A stretch of DNA of 64,000 nucleotides, from NCBI RefSeq assembly GCF_002073895.1, contig NZ_CP012839.1, positions 40,394 through 104,393 of the forward strand. The letters run 5' to 3'. Of the stretch, positions 38,380-48,598 are shown piece by piece; position 1 is the first letter of the stretch, and the number at the start of each line of letters is the position of its first letter. The stretch is from Candidatus Riesia pediculischaeffi (GTDB lineage: Bacteria; Pseudomonadota; Gammaproteobacteria; Enterobacterales; Enterobacteriaceae). The notes below the pieces were generated by a model. That model was given only the letters and a program-made list of their open reading frames with translations, made no database searches and was not told the DNA's origin. The translations under genes were made by a program, and so were the position numbers.

Positions 38380-39603
38380 ATGTCTAAAAAAACTAAAAAA
38401 TATATATTTGTATTAAATTGCGGAAGTTCTTCTTTAAAATTTGCAATTATTGACATTTTGAAAAAAGAGAAGATCTTTTCTGGAACAGTAGAATTCTTAC
38501 ATTCCAAAAAATCTCAAATAACCTTCAAAGATTGTACGAACGAAGAAAATAAAGTTATATTTCTTGAAAATTTGACGTATAAGAAATCAATTGAAGTTAT
38601 ATTTCAGAAATCACTAGAAAAAATAAAATGTCTCCAATCCATCCTAGGAATAGGACATAGAATAGTTCATGGAGGTGAAAAACTTCATCAATCTACGATA
38701 ATTGACAAAAAAATCATAGAACAAATACGATCTTCAATTCCATTTGCTCCTCTCCACAACCCTTTTGGAATAATTGGTTTCCAAGAAATATCATCTATCT
38801 TTCCGCACTTGAAACATAAACAAGTAGCAGTCTTTGATACTGCATTTCATCATACGATTCCATCAGAATCCTATCTGTACGCTATTCCCTACGAATTATA
38901 TAAAAAATATGGGATTAGAAGATATGGCGCACATGGAATTAGTTATCAATATGTATCTAAGAAATTTTCTAAAATCGTTAAAAAAGATCTAAAATATTTG
39001 AACATAATTGTCTGTCATCTTGGAAATGGTGGATCAATCGCCGCAATAGCAAATGGAAAATCGGTAGATACTTCTATGGGTCTGACTCCTTTAGAGGGTT
39101 TAATGATGGGAACAAGAAGTGGAGACATAGATCCTTCTATCATATTTTACCTATATGAAAATCTAAAAATGAACATAGGTCAAATAAGAGAAATTCTAAC
39201 AAAAAAATCTGGAATATTAGGAATTACTCAAATTAATAATGATATGCGATATGTGGAAGATAATTATCACAAAGATACCAATGCAAATCGTGCTATGAAA
39301 ATGTATTGTCATAGATTATCGAAATACATCGCATCATATTTTACTATGATGAATGATCATTTAGATGCAATCATATTTACAGGAGGAATTGGAGAAAATT
39401 CGGTCATGGTCAGAAAAATGACAATGGAAAAATTAAAATTATTCAACGTTCAATGTGATGAAGAAAAAAATGCAAACACTAAATTTGGAAAATGCGAAAT
39501 GATTAGTAGTAAAAATAGTATTCCAGTATGGGTGATTCCAACAAATGAGGAAATTATCATCGCAGAAGAAACTTTTCGTCTGTTAGAAATAGAACAAACG
39601 TGA
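38380..39603 (+). CDS. ackA: Acetate kinase
   Basis: Interconverts acetyl-phosphate and ADP with acetate and ATP. It has 407 residues from ATG 38380 (E. coli 400), chosen over TTG 38365 because MSKKTKKYIFVLNCGSSSLK aligns with the E. coli start and GAGAAGG precedes it. Motifs: VLNCGSSSLKFAI, GHRIVHGG, VFDTAFH, GAHGISYQYV, HLGNGGSIAAI, DTSMGLTPLEGLMMGTRSG and GGIGENS. It is followed 49 bp later by pta, as in E. coli. Intact. Confidence 0.98.
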   Translation: MSKKTKKYIFVLNCGSSSLKFAIIDILKKEKIFSGTVEFLHSKKSQITFKDCTNEENKVIFLENLTYKKSIEVIFQKSLEKIKCLQSILGIGHRIVHGGEKLHQSTIIDKKIIEQIRSSIPFAPLHNPFGIIGFQEISSIFPHLKHKQVAVFDTAFHHTIPSESYLYAIPYELYKKYGIRRYGAHGISYQYVSKKFSKIVKKDLKYLNIIVCHLGNGGSIAAIANGKSVDTSMGLTPLEGLMMGTRSGDIDPSIIFYLYENLKMNIGQIREILTKKSGILGITQINNDMRYVEDNYHKDTNANRAMKMYCHRLSKYIASYFTMMNDHLDAIIFTGGIGENSVMVRKMTMEKLKLFNVQCDEEKNANTKFGKCEMISSKNSIPVWVIPTNEEIIIAEETFRLLEIEQT

Positions 39604-39652
39604 CCATTATAATTTTTAGAAAGTATATCTTTTCAACGAAAGGAGTAAAATA

Positions 39653-41788
39653 TTGAATACAATTATCTTAATTCCAGTTAACCCCTTAAGAGATCTGATT
39701 CATATCATGATGGGATTAGTTCATTCTTTGGAAAGAATAAAAAAGAGAGTATATTTCTTCGAACCAATTTTTGATGAAAAAAGAAGAAACGTTAATATCG
39801 AAAAATTTTTAAAATTTACTTCAAATAAATGTGCATATCAAAAAATTCAAAAAAAAATTATAGGTTCAGAAATTTTTGAAAAAGAAAAGATATTAGATGA
39901 AATAGTTGATATATATGAACTATTTACAAAAGATAAAGATCCCAATAAGATTTGTTTGATACTAGGAAATTATTTAAAAGATGAATATTATTTAAGTAAA
40001 TTTATAAATTATGAAATATTGCAATTTACTTCAGCAAAGATCATCTTCTTAACATTTAACGATAACGGTTGTTATAAATTCGTATTAAAATATATCGAAC
40101 ATCTAAAAATTTCAAAAAAAGATATCTTCGGAATTATCAATTATTCTTCAAACTATCCTAAAAAACTTTCCAACAAAAAATTTTTAGACATCCTTTACAA
40201 GGAAAGGATTCAAGAGGAGAAACATCAAGAATTTAAGAAAAATTTTAAATATTTTTCTAAACATAGAATAATAGAGATTAAAAGGAACGTAGAGATGATT
40301 TCTATTAGGAGCATTGACATTTCAAATTATCTTAAGAGCAACGTACTAAACCGTGGTGAAATAAATACAAGAAGAATAAGTTCTATCATGGTTGGAAAAA
40401 GAAAAATATTCAACGATGAATTTGATCAAATCCCGAATGAAACATTAATATTTTCAAGTTCAAACGATCTTACGACAATAACATCGGTTTATCTTCTAAT
40501 TTTAGAAGGAAACTTAAAGGTTAGTACATTGTTGATTACAGATGGACTCGATATTGATAGGAACTTGTATAATCATCTACATCGCCTATTTTACAATACT
40601 TATCTACCTGTACTAATTGTCGAAGAAAATTTACTTGAAATTACGATCAAGTTACGTGAATTCGATTTTATGAGATATCATCAAGATATTCATCAACTTA
40701 AAAAAATTAGAAATTATGTATCAACTCATTTCAAAAAAGGTTGGATCGAATCTCTTATTAAAAAAGAAAAGAGACATGATTCCATCTCGCTAAAACTTCG
40801 GGAAAATATCTCTTCAACAATATTCCGTCACAAATTAATTAATTTAGCTAAAAAAAATAAGAGAACGATCGTCCTACCGGAAGGAGAATCTTATAAAATC
40901 ATTCAAGCGGCTTCTATATGTGAAAAACGTGGCATAGCGAACTGTATTTTGATCGGAGACCCAAAAAAAATACAAAAGATCGCTATTTCATACGATATCA
41001 ATTTAAAAGATATCAAAATAATCGATCCAAAACTCATTTACCATAAATACATAGATACGTTAGTTGCATCGAGAAAAAAGAAAGGAATGAATCATTCTAT
41101 TGCTTCTCAACAATTAAGTAAAAACAACATATTATTAGCAACCATGATGTTACATGAAAATGAAGTAGATGGATTAGTTTCCGGAATAGTTAACACTACA
41201 GCAGATACTATCCGTCCAGCTCTACAGATAATTAAGACAAAACCGGAAAGTTCGATCATCTCTTCCATATTCTTTATGTTATTCCCGGAAAGAACCATAA
41301 TATTTGGAGACTGTGCTATCAACGTAAATCCGAATTCGGAAGAACTATCTGAAATTGCTATCCAATCAGCAGATTCCGCTATAAAATTCGGAATAATACC
41401 TAAGATAGCTATGGTATCATATTCCACAGGATATTCTGCAGAAGGAAAGAGTGTTGAAAAAGTTAGATCAGCAGTCGAAATCGTCAGAAAAAAAAGGCCA
41501 GAACTTATAGTGGATGGACCAATTCAATATGATGCAGCTATCTCCGAACAAGTTGCTAATCAGAAATCTCCCGACTCCAACCTATCCGGAAAGGCCACAA
41601 TATTTATTTTTCCAAATTTAGATACGGGTAATGTAGTATACAAAGCCGTTCAAAGAGCAGCGAATCTAACTTCTGTAGGACCTGTATTACAAGGTATAAG
41701 GAAACCGGTCAACGATCTATCCAGGGGATCTTCGATTAAAGATATTGTTTATACGATCGCAGCAACGTCTATTCAGTCAAGCAGATAA
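39653..41788 (+). CDS. pta: Phosphate acetyltransferase
   Basis: Acetyl-CoA plus phosphate to acetyl-phosphate plus CoA; with AckA it yields ATP from acetyl-CoA. It has 711 residues (E. coli 714), the long enterobacterial form. The C-terminal catalytic domain (from about residue 390) is well kept: IVLPEGESYKI, GLVSGIVNTTADTIRPALQ, YGDCAINP-type FGDCAINVNP, SYSTGYSAEGKSVEKV, DGPIQYDAA and RKPVNDLSRGSS. The N-terminal regulatory domain is divergent and its P-loop-like segment (E. coli IPTGTSVGLTSV) reads IPVNPLRDLIHI. TTG start at 39653 with AGGAG 7 bp upstream. It stops one base from convergent ubiX. Confidence 0.97.
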   Translation: MNTIILIPVNPLRDLIHIMMGLVHSLERIKKRVYFFEPIFDEKRRNVNIEKFLKFTSNKCAYQKIQKKIIGSEIFEKEKILDEIVDIYELFTKDKDPNKICLILGNYLKDEYYLSKFINYEILQFTSAKIIFLTFNDNGCYKFVLKYIEHLKISKKDIFGIINYSSNYPKKLSNKKFLDILYKERIQEEKHQEFKKNFKYFSKHRIIEIKRNVEMISIRSIDISNYLKSNVLNRGEINTRRISSIMVGKRKIFNDEFDQIPNETLIFSSSNDLTTITSVYLLILEGNLKVSTLLITDGLDIDRNLYNHLHRLFYNTYLPVLIVEENLLEITIKLREFDFMRYHQDIHQLKKIRNYVSTHFKKGWIESLIKKEKRHDSISLKLRENISSTIFRHKLINLAKKNKRTIVLPEGESYKIIQAASICEKRGIANCILIGDPKKIQKIAISYDINLKDIKIIDPKLIYHKYIDTLVASRKKKGMNHSIASQQLSKNNILLATMMLHENEVDGLVSGIVNTTADTIRPALQIIKTKPESSIISSIFFMLFPERTIIFGDCAINVNPNSEELSEIAIQSADSAIKFGIIPKIAMVSYSTGYSAEGKSVEKVRSAVEIVRKKRPELIVDGPIQYDAAISEQVANQKSPDSNLSGKATIFIFPNLDTGNVVYKAVQRAANLTSVGPVLQGIRKPVNDLSRGSSIKDIVYTIAATSIQSSR

Positions 41789-41789
41789 A

Positions 41790-42359
41790 TTAATTTTTCG
41801 AATATCTTGAAGAGTGTTCTAAAAATATCCCAAACTGATCTAAAATTCGAAAAACGACCTGATCTACGATATCTGATATACAGTTCGGTTTTCTATAGAA
41901 AGACGGTATTAACGGAAATATAGTAGAACCCATCCTACAGAGTTCTTCCATCAAATTGATGTGTCCTAAATGAAACGGAGTTTCCCGAATACATAACACT
42001 AATCTTCTCCTCTCCTTCAATACAACGTCAGCAGCACGAACCATCAAAGAATCATTATAACTATTTTTGATTCCTGATAACGTTTTTATCGAACAAGGAA
42101 CAATAATCATTCCTGATGTAATGAAAGAACCTGAAGATACAGAAGAAGATTGATCCACATTATTGTGAACAAAGTTCGCTTTCTTATGAATTTGATCGAT
42201 CGAATAATCTGTCTCTATCTTAATAACCTGTTCTGCAGACTGACTCATTATCAAATGTATTTCAAATACACCTAGCGATTGCATCACATCTAATAGACGT
42301 ATCCCATAGATTACGCCACTTGCTCCCGTCAATCCGATTATAATTCTTTTTTTACTCAT
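41790..42359 (-). CDS. ubiX: Flavin prenyltransferase UbiX
   Basis: Makes prenylated FMN, the cofactor of UbiD in ubiquinone synthesis. It has 189 residues, the same as E. coli UbiX. The FMN-binding start IIIGLTGASGVIYGIRLLD, the IVPCSIKTLSGI segment and the MRAADVVLKERRRLVLCIRETP block are conserved. If UbiD (10 kb) is really broken, UbiX would have no partner, so its intact frame is indirect evidence that UbiD still works. Neighbour folC is upstream in the same direction, as in the E. coli folC to ubiX region. Confidence 0.96.
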   Translation of the reverse strand: MSKKRIIIGLTGASGVIYGIRLLDVMQSLGVFEIHLIMSQSAEQVIKIETDYSIDQIHKKANFVHNNVDQSSSVSSGSFITSGMIIVPCSIKTLSGIKNSYNDSLMVRAADVVLKERRRLVLCIRETPFHLGHINLMEELCRMGSTIFPLIPSFYRKPNCISDIVDQVVFRILDQFGIFLEHSSRYSKN

Positions 42360-42437
42360 ATTAAAAGTATCAAAAAAAGATAATAAAGCATAAGAAATAT
42401 ATTAAAAGTACGAAAATTTCTTAAAATCTTCACAACC

Positions 42438-43715
42438 TTATTCTCTACCGAAAATCTTTAGATATTCAGAAACAATATAAAAAGATCCGAAAATCAACAA
42501 TATATTTCTTCCGACATCCTTTATGACTGATTCATAAGCATTTAAAAAATTCTCATACTCGATAGAATCGATCATATATTTAGATAACTCCTTAGACGAA
42601 AGACCCCTCTCATCTTGAATATTGGAAACGAAATTCCATTGATATATCTTATCCTTCAGTTCTGATAGAATCTTTTCTATATCCTTATCCGATAGAATGG
42701 AAACTATAGCATATATTCTTTTCCCACAATACTGAATATGATCTAACTTCTTCGACAAACACCTTGCAGCATGTGCGTTATGAGCAACGTCCAGAATAAT
42801 CAAAGGACCTTCTTTTTCAGAACCAATAACTTGGAATCTTCCAGGTAATCTAGAAAGTGAAATTCCATTTCTTATATGTTCATCTTTTATTTTTCTTCGA
42901 ATTTTAACGCAGTTCTTTTTCGATACGTATATAGCTGCTAATCCAGAAGCAACATTTATCATAGGAATACTCGTAGAAATAGGTAAATTACGAACGATAT
43001 ATTTTTCAGATTTCCATTTCCAGCCTGTTTCATCCGAATCAAAGATCCAATTTTTACGATATATGAATAAATGAGTTGTTAATCTTCGCGCCTCTATTCT
43101 AATCGAACTCGGAACATTATCTTCTCCAATAACTGCAGTTTGACCTGATCGAAAAATTCCACATTTTTGATATCCGACTTGTTCCCTATCGTTTCCGAGT
43201 AGGATATTATGATCTATGGAGATATTAACAATTACTGAAATATCTGCATCAATTATATTTGTTGCATCCAACCTTCCGCCACATCCTACTTCCAATACGA
43301 CAATATCTAAATGACTACTTTTGAATATTTTCAACGCCGCCAACGTAGAATACTCAAATTCCGTCAAAGTAATGTTCTCTCCTCTATTTTTTTCTACATC
43401 ATAAAATGCTTTACAAAGTTCTTCACTAGAAATATCTTTACCGAAAATTCTGATCCTCTCTGTATAAGAGATCAGATGTGGGGAACTATAAACCCCAACT
43501 TTCAAACCAGAACAGATTAAGATGTTTTCTATAACATTACAGGTCGTACCTTTCCCGTTAGTCCCAGAAACGATGATAACAAAGGGAGCTGGACGAAGTA
43601 ACTTCATATCATCTGCTACTTTTCTGATTCTATCCAAACTCATATCAATCTTATTTATATGTTGACAACGAATGTAAGATATCCAATGATCCAGGGAAAA
43701 ATTTTTGATATCCAT
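42438..43715 (-). CDS. folC: Dihydrofolate synthase / folylpolyglutamate synthase
   Basis: Adds glutamate to dihydropteroate and further glutamates to folates. It has 425 residues (E. coli 422). The P-loop is VSGTNGKGTTCNVIE (about residue 50), followed by SPHLISYTERIR, the Mur-ligase-type TEFEYSTLAALKIF, EVGCGGRLDATNI and ISIDHNILLG, and in the C-domain LPGRFQ and LDVAHNAHAA. It lies 57 bp after accD in a minus-strand run that follows E. coli 52 min order. Intact. Confidence 0.97.
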   Translation of the reverse strand: MDIKNFSLDHWISYIRCQHINKIDMSLDRIRKVADDMKLLRPAPFVIIVSGTNGKGTTCNVIENILICSGLKVGVYSSPHLISYTERIRIFGKDISSEELCKAFYDVEKNRGENITLTEFEYSTLAALKIFKSSHLDIVVLEVGCGGRLDATNIIDADISVIVNISIDHNILLGNDREQVGYQKCGIFRSGQTAVIGEDNVPSSIRIEARRLTTHLFIYRKNWIFDSDETGWKWKSEKYIVRNLPISTSIPMINVASGLAAIYVSKKNCVKIRRKIKDEHIRNGISLSRLPGRFQVIGSEKEGPLIILDVAHNAHAARCLSKKLDHIQYCGKRIYAIVSILSDKDIEKILSELKDKIYQWNFVSNIQDERGLSSKELSKYMIDSIEYENFLNAYESVIKDVGRNILLIFGSFYIVSEYLKIFGRE

Positions 43716-43772
43716 TATTATCTCATATTTAAATAAATAAAATTATGTTATCTCGACAATCTAAATAAACAA

Positions 43773-44624
43773 TTAACGACCAGTTAACATGGACAATATG
43801 TTGTAAACTCTTTCTCTTATCTCTGATCTGTTTACGATCATATCAATTGCTCCATTTTTCAAATGAAATTCGCTTCTTTGAAAATTTTGTGGTAACTCTT
43901 TTCCAAGGGTATGTTTAATAACTCTCGGTCCAGTGAACCCAATGAGAGCTTTTGGTTCAGCGATGTTAATGTCCCCTAACATTGCGATACTTGCAGATAC
44001 TCCTCCCATCGTTGGATTAGTTAATATAGAGATGTATGGCAATCTTTTCTTTTTCATCTTTTTTAAAGATGCACTAGTTCTAGCCATTTGCATCAGAGAA
44101 ACGAACGATTCTTGCATTCTTGCTCCTCCGCTAGAAAAAAAACATACCAAAGGACAATTATCTCTAACAGATGTTTCAACCGCTATGATAAAACGAGAAC
44201 CCACCGTAGATCCCATGGATCCTCCCATAAATAAAAACTCGAACGCGGCTGATACAATCGGCATACCGTACAATTCACCTTTCATAACGACCAAAGCATC
44301 GTTTTCTCGAGATTTTTTTTCAGATTCTTGCAATCTATCGATATATTTTTTTACATCACAAAAGTTAAAAACATCCCTTGTATTTATTCGTTGTCCTAAT
44401 TCTACAGATTTAGATTGATCTAAAAAAGTACGCAATCTTGTTCTAGCAGGAATGTACATGTGGAAATTGCAATTCTTACAGACGAACAAATTTTCTTCCA
44501 ATTCTTTTTTATATAAAATTCGATTGCAATCGTCACATTTTATCCATATCCCTTTAGGAAAATTATTTTTCTGTTTTGTTCGGACAATATTGTTTTTCTC
44601 GAATATCTTTTCAATCCAGTTCAT
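43773..44624 (-). CDS. accD: Acetyl-CoA carboxylase carboxyltransferase subunit beta
   Basis: Zinc-binding beta subunit of the carboxyltransferase that makes malonyl-CoA for fatty acids. It has 283 residues (E. coli 304). The four-cysteine zinc ribbon is CDDC and CKNC near residues 30-55. The crotonase-fold core shows [48 protein letters not shown] and [13 protein letters not shown]. The C-terminus is shorter than in E. coli. Its partners accA, accB and accC are outside the window. Intact. Confidence 0.97.
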   Translation of the reverse strand: MNWIEKIFEKNNIVRTKQKNNFPKGIWIKCDDCNRILYKKELEENLFVCKNCNFHMYIPARTRLRTFLDQSKSVELGQRINTRDVFNFCDVKKYIDRLQESEKKSRENDALVVMKGELYGMPIVSAAFEFLFMGGSMGSTVGSRFIIAVETSVRDNCPLVCFFSSGGARMQESFVSLMQMARTSASLKKMKKKRLPYISILTNPTMGGVSASIAMLGDINIAEPKALIGFTGPRVIKHTLGKELPQNFQRSEFHLKNGAIDMIVNRSEIRERVYNILSMLTGR

Positions 44625-44770
44625 ATTTTATAAAAATAAAACTCTATACATCATCAAAAAGTTAAAATAAAGCATATTCATTAAATTTAGAAGTTAATCG
44701 ATATTTAAATAAAAATATCACACTTTATTCAATTATCGATACCTTACAAATAATGCATAGAGAACCGATA

Positions 44771-45562
44771 TTAAATTACTATCAAAGAAGATGAAATGTC
44801 ATAATTAGGAAGATCGAACTTTTTTGGATATTCTATACAAACCAGATATAATCCTCTCGAATTTATTTTCGGTCCAGATTTAGTTCTATCTCGCATTTTG
44901 ATCAAATCACCTATCCATTCTACCCTTCTTTTACCTTTTCCAATTTCGATTAAACTTCCAACAATATTTCTAACCATGTTGTAGGCAAAAGAATTTGCTT
45001 GGATATCCACGATAACATACCCTAACGATCTTCTCACACATGCGTATTGTATATTCCTTGTAGTCGAACGATTTTGATGATCAGATGAAATAAATGAACA
45101 AAAATCCTGTTCTCCTAGTAGGAGTTGAGCAGCTTCATTCATATTCTCATGATCCAGTCTTTCAGGAACATGAAAAACATTGGAATACAACACAGCTGGA
45201 CGAACTTCTGCGTTGAAAATAATATATCGATAATACCTAGATATGGCGCTGAATCTTGCATGAAATTCGTAGGATACATTTTTTTTCCAAGACACTGAAA
45301 TATCTCTTGGTAGATAATGATTTACACCAGATATCCAAACTGAATCCTTCCGTATTTTGGAAGTTTCAAAATGTACCACCTGTCCGAGAGCATGTACTCC
45401 TGCATCTGTCCTTCCTCCACAAAATACTTTTATCTCTTCATTTGTTAATTTTTTTAACGAATCTTCTAAACACTCTTGTATACTGCTTAATCCGATCTGT
45501 CTCTGCCAACCGTGATATCGTGTGCCATCATACTTTATTCCTAACGCAATCCTGTTCTGCAT
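44771..45562 (-). CDS. truA: tRNA pseudouridine(38-40) synthase
   Basis: Isomerises uridines 38-40 in the anticodon arm of many tRNAs. It has 263 residues (E. coli 270). The start RIALGIKYDGTRYHGWQRQ and the catalytic aspartate in CGGRTDAGVHALGQVVHF are typical, as are RFSAISRYYRYII and NSFAYNMVRNIVGSLIEIGKG. It lies between pdxB and accD as in E. coli (usg and dedA missing). Intact. Confidence 0.97.
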   Translation of the reverse strand: MQNRIALGIKYDGTRYHGWQRQIGLSSIQECLEDSLKKLTNEEIKVFCGGRTDAGVHALGQVVHFETSKIRKDSVWISGVNHYLPRDISVSWKKNVSYEFHARFSAISRYYRYIIFNAEVRPAVLYSNVFHVPERLDHENMNEAAQLLLGEQDFCSFISSDHQNRSTTRNIQYACVRRSLGYVIVDIQANSFAYNMVRNIVGSLIEIGKGKRRVEWIGDLIKMRDRTKSGPKINSRGLYLVCIEYPKKFDLPNYDISSSLIVI

Positions 45563-45667
45563 CGTTATTTCAAAAGTTAAGGAATCTATTATTCAAAAAC
45601 ATCGTAATTAATAAAGGTAAGGTAACAATTATCTAATTGTACAATTAAAATTTAATTGATTGACTAT

Positions 45668-46801
45668 CTAAAGTGATTTAGCGATAAATCCGATTTTCTT
45701 TAACAAACTAAACGAACTTACATCGTTGCAATTCACTTCGATCGATGACCACTCTCTACGAATTGGATAATTGTTACGAAAATTCTCAAAGGAGTTTTTC
45801 CTATCTCTTTCATGCATTTTTTTCCATAAAAAACTATCATCGTTAGCGTTATAAATCAAATGTATCAGACTTCTTAGATCCTCTTGATTAACAGATCCAT
45901 TCAGATAGATCTCTTTAAATTTTGGTATTGGTAAAAATCGATCTTTCATAAAACTCATCGGTTCTTTTTTTAAGAACTTGTTCAACTTTTCAAAAATTTG
46001 AAATACACCTCTCATTTTAGATTCTATCGAATATCCAGCAATATGTGGGGTACCAAGCATAACACGATCAAATAAATATTCAGAAATATGTGGTTCATTT
46101 TCCCAAACGTCTAGTATTATTTTAATTTTTTTTCCTTTATGAAATAAGAGAGCGAGAGCCTGATTGTCTATCAAAGATCCTCTACTAGTGTTGATCAATA
46201 TTCTATTTGTTCCAATAGCATCTAGAATATCCTCGTTAAATAAATGATAAGAAGAACTATCTAATGATGAATGTATAGATATAATATCAGACCTATGAAC
46301 TAATTCTTCCATCGTAACGAATATCTCTCCTTTCTTCCTCTCAGTTGGTGACATTATAGGATCATATAGGATTGTTGTTATTCCTAGATTATTTAAATAA
46401 AACCTTAATAAACTGCCGATATTGCCATATCCTACGATCCCAAATACCTTTTCCTTCAACTGAAAATTTCGATGATCGATCTGAGATAACAGAGCTGAAA
46501 TAACATATTCCACTACAGATATTGCGTTACATCCATCTGCATGGCAAAAAAATACTCCGTTATTTTTCATCCATTCTTTATCCACATGATCTGTTCCAGA
46601 CGTAACACTTCCAACAAATCTTATACCAGTATTCTTAATTAATCTTTCATTCACTTTAGTAACTGATCTAACCACTAATATATCTGTGTTCTTTGATAAT
46701 TTTTTGTGAAGTGTCTTATTATCAAATATCTTTGTACGACCAACTTTATTAAACAATTCTAAAGCGTATGGAATATTTTTATCTATCAATATGTTCGGCA
46801 T
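45668..46801 (-). CDS. pdxB: Erythronate-4-phosphate dehydrogenase
   Basis: NAD-dependent second step of the DXP-dependent vitamin B6 pathway. From ATG 46801 there are 377 residues (E. coli 378); this start aligns MPNILIDKNIPYA with the E. coli N-terminus, although ATG 46810 and TTG 46822 are also in frame. Features: VVRSVTKVNE, GTDHVDKEW, CNAISVVEYV, the NAD-binding GIVGYGNIGSLLR near 120, INTSRGSLIDNQAL, LDVWENEP and the catalytic His in TPHIAGYS. The C-terminal PdxB-specific domain is present. It suggests PLP synthesis, a likely benefit to a host. Intact. Confidence 0.96.
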   Translation of the reverse strand: MPNILIDKNIPYALELFNKVGRTKIFDNKTLHKKLSKNTDILVVRSVTKVNERLIKNTGIRFVGSVTSGTDHVDKEWMKNNGVFFCHADGCNAISVVEYVISALLSQIDHRNFQLKEKVFGIVGYGNIGSLLRFYLNNLGITTILYDPIMSPTERKKGEIFVTMEELVHRSDIISIHSSLDSSSYHLFNEDILDAIGTNRILINTSRGSLIDNQALALLFHKGKKIKIILDVWENEPHISEYLFDRVMLGTPHIAGYSIESKMRGVFQIFEKLNKFLKKEPMSFMKDRFLPIPKFKEIYLNGSVNQEDLRSLIHLIYNANDDSFLWKKMHERDRKNSFENFRNNYPIRREWSSIEVNCNDVSSFSLLKKIGFIAKSL

Positions 46802-46992
46802 TCCATCCATTTTGAAACACAATTCCCGTTATCACATGCGTTAATGAGGTAAAAATCTTAAAATATATAACATCTTAACATCTTAAGAACTATACATATA
46901 ATCTTTTAAATATTTCGTTTAGTTTCGAAAACGAAAAGCGATAAAGATATCACTACAACTGATAAAAAATATCATACAATAAAAACTTATGA

Positions 46993-48234
46993 TCATCTCC
47001 TAAAAACTGACAAAGAAACTTTTTCCATCAAAATAGAGGCGTTTGTCCCTCCAAATCCGAAACTGTTCGACATAACCGATTTTATTTCTTTTTTAAAACA
47101 CTGAGTAACGATATTCATGTTCTTTGCATTTCTATCAATGTTGAAAATGTTGACACTCGGAGCTATAAATCCATACTTCATCATTATCAAGCTATAAATA
47201 ATCTCATGAACTCCAGCAGCTCCTAGCGCATGTCCAGTCATTGATTTAGTACTGGAAATCAAAGGAATATTCTCTTTACCAAAAACACTCCGAATAGCAT
47301 CTAATTCTTTAATATCTCCTATCAAAGTCGATGTTCCATGTGTATTAAGATAATCTACATCGTTTCTCCTGTTAGATAAAGCCATTTTCATGCATCTTTC
47401 TGCTCCCTCCCCTGATGGGGAAACCATATCATACCCATCTGAAGTAGCACCGTATCCAGTTATTTCAGCATATATATTCGCACCTCTCGATAACGCATGG
47501 AACAATTCTTCCACAACAATGATGCCTCCCCCTCCAGAAATCACAAACCCGTCTCTTCCTTGATCATACGGTCGAGAAGATTTTTCAGGAATATGGTTAT
47601 ACTTTGTTGATAAAGCACCCATCGCATCAAATTCACAACTCAATTGCCAACTTAATTCTTCCCCTCCTCCAGCAAAAACGATGTCTTGCTTATCAAGCTG
47701 GATCAGCTCTAAAGCATGTCCTACACAATGTGCAGAAGTGGAACAAGCAGAACTGATTGAATAATTCGCCCCTTTAATTTTGAAAGGGACTGCTAAACAA
47801 GCTGATATCCCAGAAGCCATTGCTCTCGTAACCATATAAGGACCTATTCCTCTCAATCCTTTTTTTCTCATTGTGTCAGATCCAAATACCTGATGATACG
47901 GTGATCCGCCTCCCGATCCGACTATGATTCCAGTCCTGATGTTAGAAACTTGATCAGATGATAATTTAGAATCAGAAATAGCTTCATGCATAGCTAGATA
48001 TGCATATATAGAACAATCACTCATAAACCTCAAAATCTTCCTATGGATTTTTTTTTGGATATATTTTTTATCGAGTTTAATGTTACCCCACACTAAACTT
48101 CTTAATCCAACATTTTTAAATTCTTCTGAAAACTGAATTCCAGACCTTCCAAGCCTCAGAGAACGAAGAACTTCTTTTTTGTTATTTCCAATACTTGAAA
48201 TAATTCCAATTCCAGTAATTACCGCTCTTCTCAT
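46993..48234 (-). CDS. fabB: 3-oxoacyl-ACP synthase I (KAS I)
   Basis: Elongating condensing enzyme of fatty acid synthesis. It has 413 residues (E. coli 406). The catalytic triad is visible: Cys in [13 protein letters not shown] near residue 166, His in [13 protein letters not shown] near 303 and His in [17 protein letters not shown] near 338. The start is [18 protein letters not shown], as in E. coli FabB. Located upstream of pdxB as in E. coli, with mnmC missing. Intact. Confidence 0.98.
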   Translation of the reverse strand: MRRAVITGIGIISSIGNNKKEVLRSLRLGRSGIQFSEEFKNVGLRSLVWGNIKLDKKYIQKKIHRKILRFMSDCSIYAYLAMHEAISDSKLSSDQVSNIRTGIIVGSGGGSPYHQVFGSDTMRKKGLRGIGPYMVTRAMASGISACLAVPFKIKGANYSISSACSTSAHCVGHALELIQLDKQDIVFAGGGEELSWQLSCEFDAMGALSTKYNHIPEKSSRPYDQGRDGFVISGGGGIIVVEELFHALSRGANIYAEITGYGATSDGYDMVSPSGEGAERCMKMALSNRRNDVDYLNTHGTSTLIGDIKELDAIRSVFGKENIPLISSTKSMTGHALGAAGVHEIIYSLIMMKYGFIAPSVNIFNIDRNAKNMNIVTQCFKKEIKSVMSNSFGFGGTNASILMEKVSLSVFRR

Positions 48235-48598
48235 TAAAAATATACCTTGTTCTACTTATAAACTACAACTAATTTCATTTTATGACATCTTGAAATTGAT
48301 TTGAGAGCACCCATATGAAGCCTTATGATCTTTAAAATTCTCAAATATTTTTAATCTTTTTTTTTAGAGTTAAAACAGGAAACCTGAAGATAAATATTAA
48401 AATCTTCTAAAAATGAAAACTCAACCAAAGAAAGAAAAACGAATATCATCTTCGATCTTATTGAAGATCAATATGAATAGGAAAACTATACAACTTTTAA
48501 AAGACATCTAAGAAGTTAGTTTATTTGTTATATCTTGTTCTAACATAATGGATATTCAAAATGCTTTTCAATTGAATTATAAAAAAAACATCGAGCAA
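48235..48598. other. Spacer between aroC and fabB
   Basis: 364 bp. A small hairpin CAGG-AAA-CCTG (48376-48386) followed on the minus strand by TTTT could be a weak aroC terminator, but the 4-bp stem is unconvincing. No gene is seen. Confidence 0.45.

Noticed and set aside
43933-44418. 161-codon open frame opposite accD
   Set aside because: Shadow of the conserved accD gene on the other strand; no independent coding evidence.
48376-48386. CAGG-AAA-CCTG hairpin as an aroC terminator
   Set aside because: Only four base pairs and 210 bp from the aroC stop; too weak to list as a terminator.
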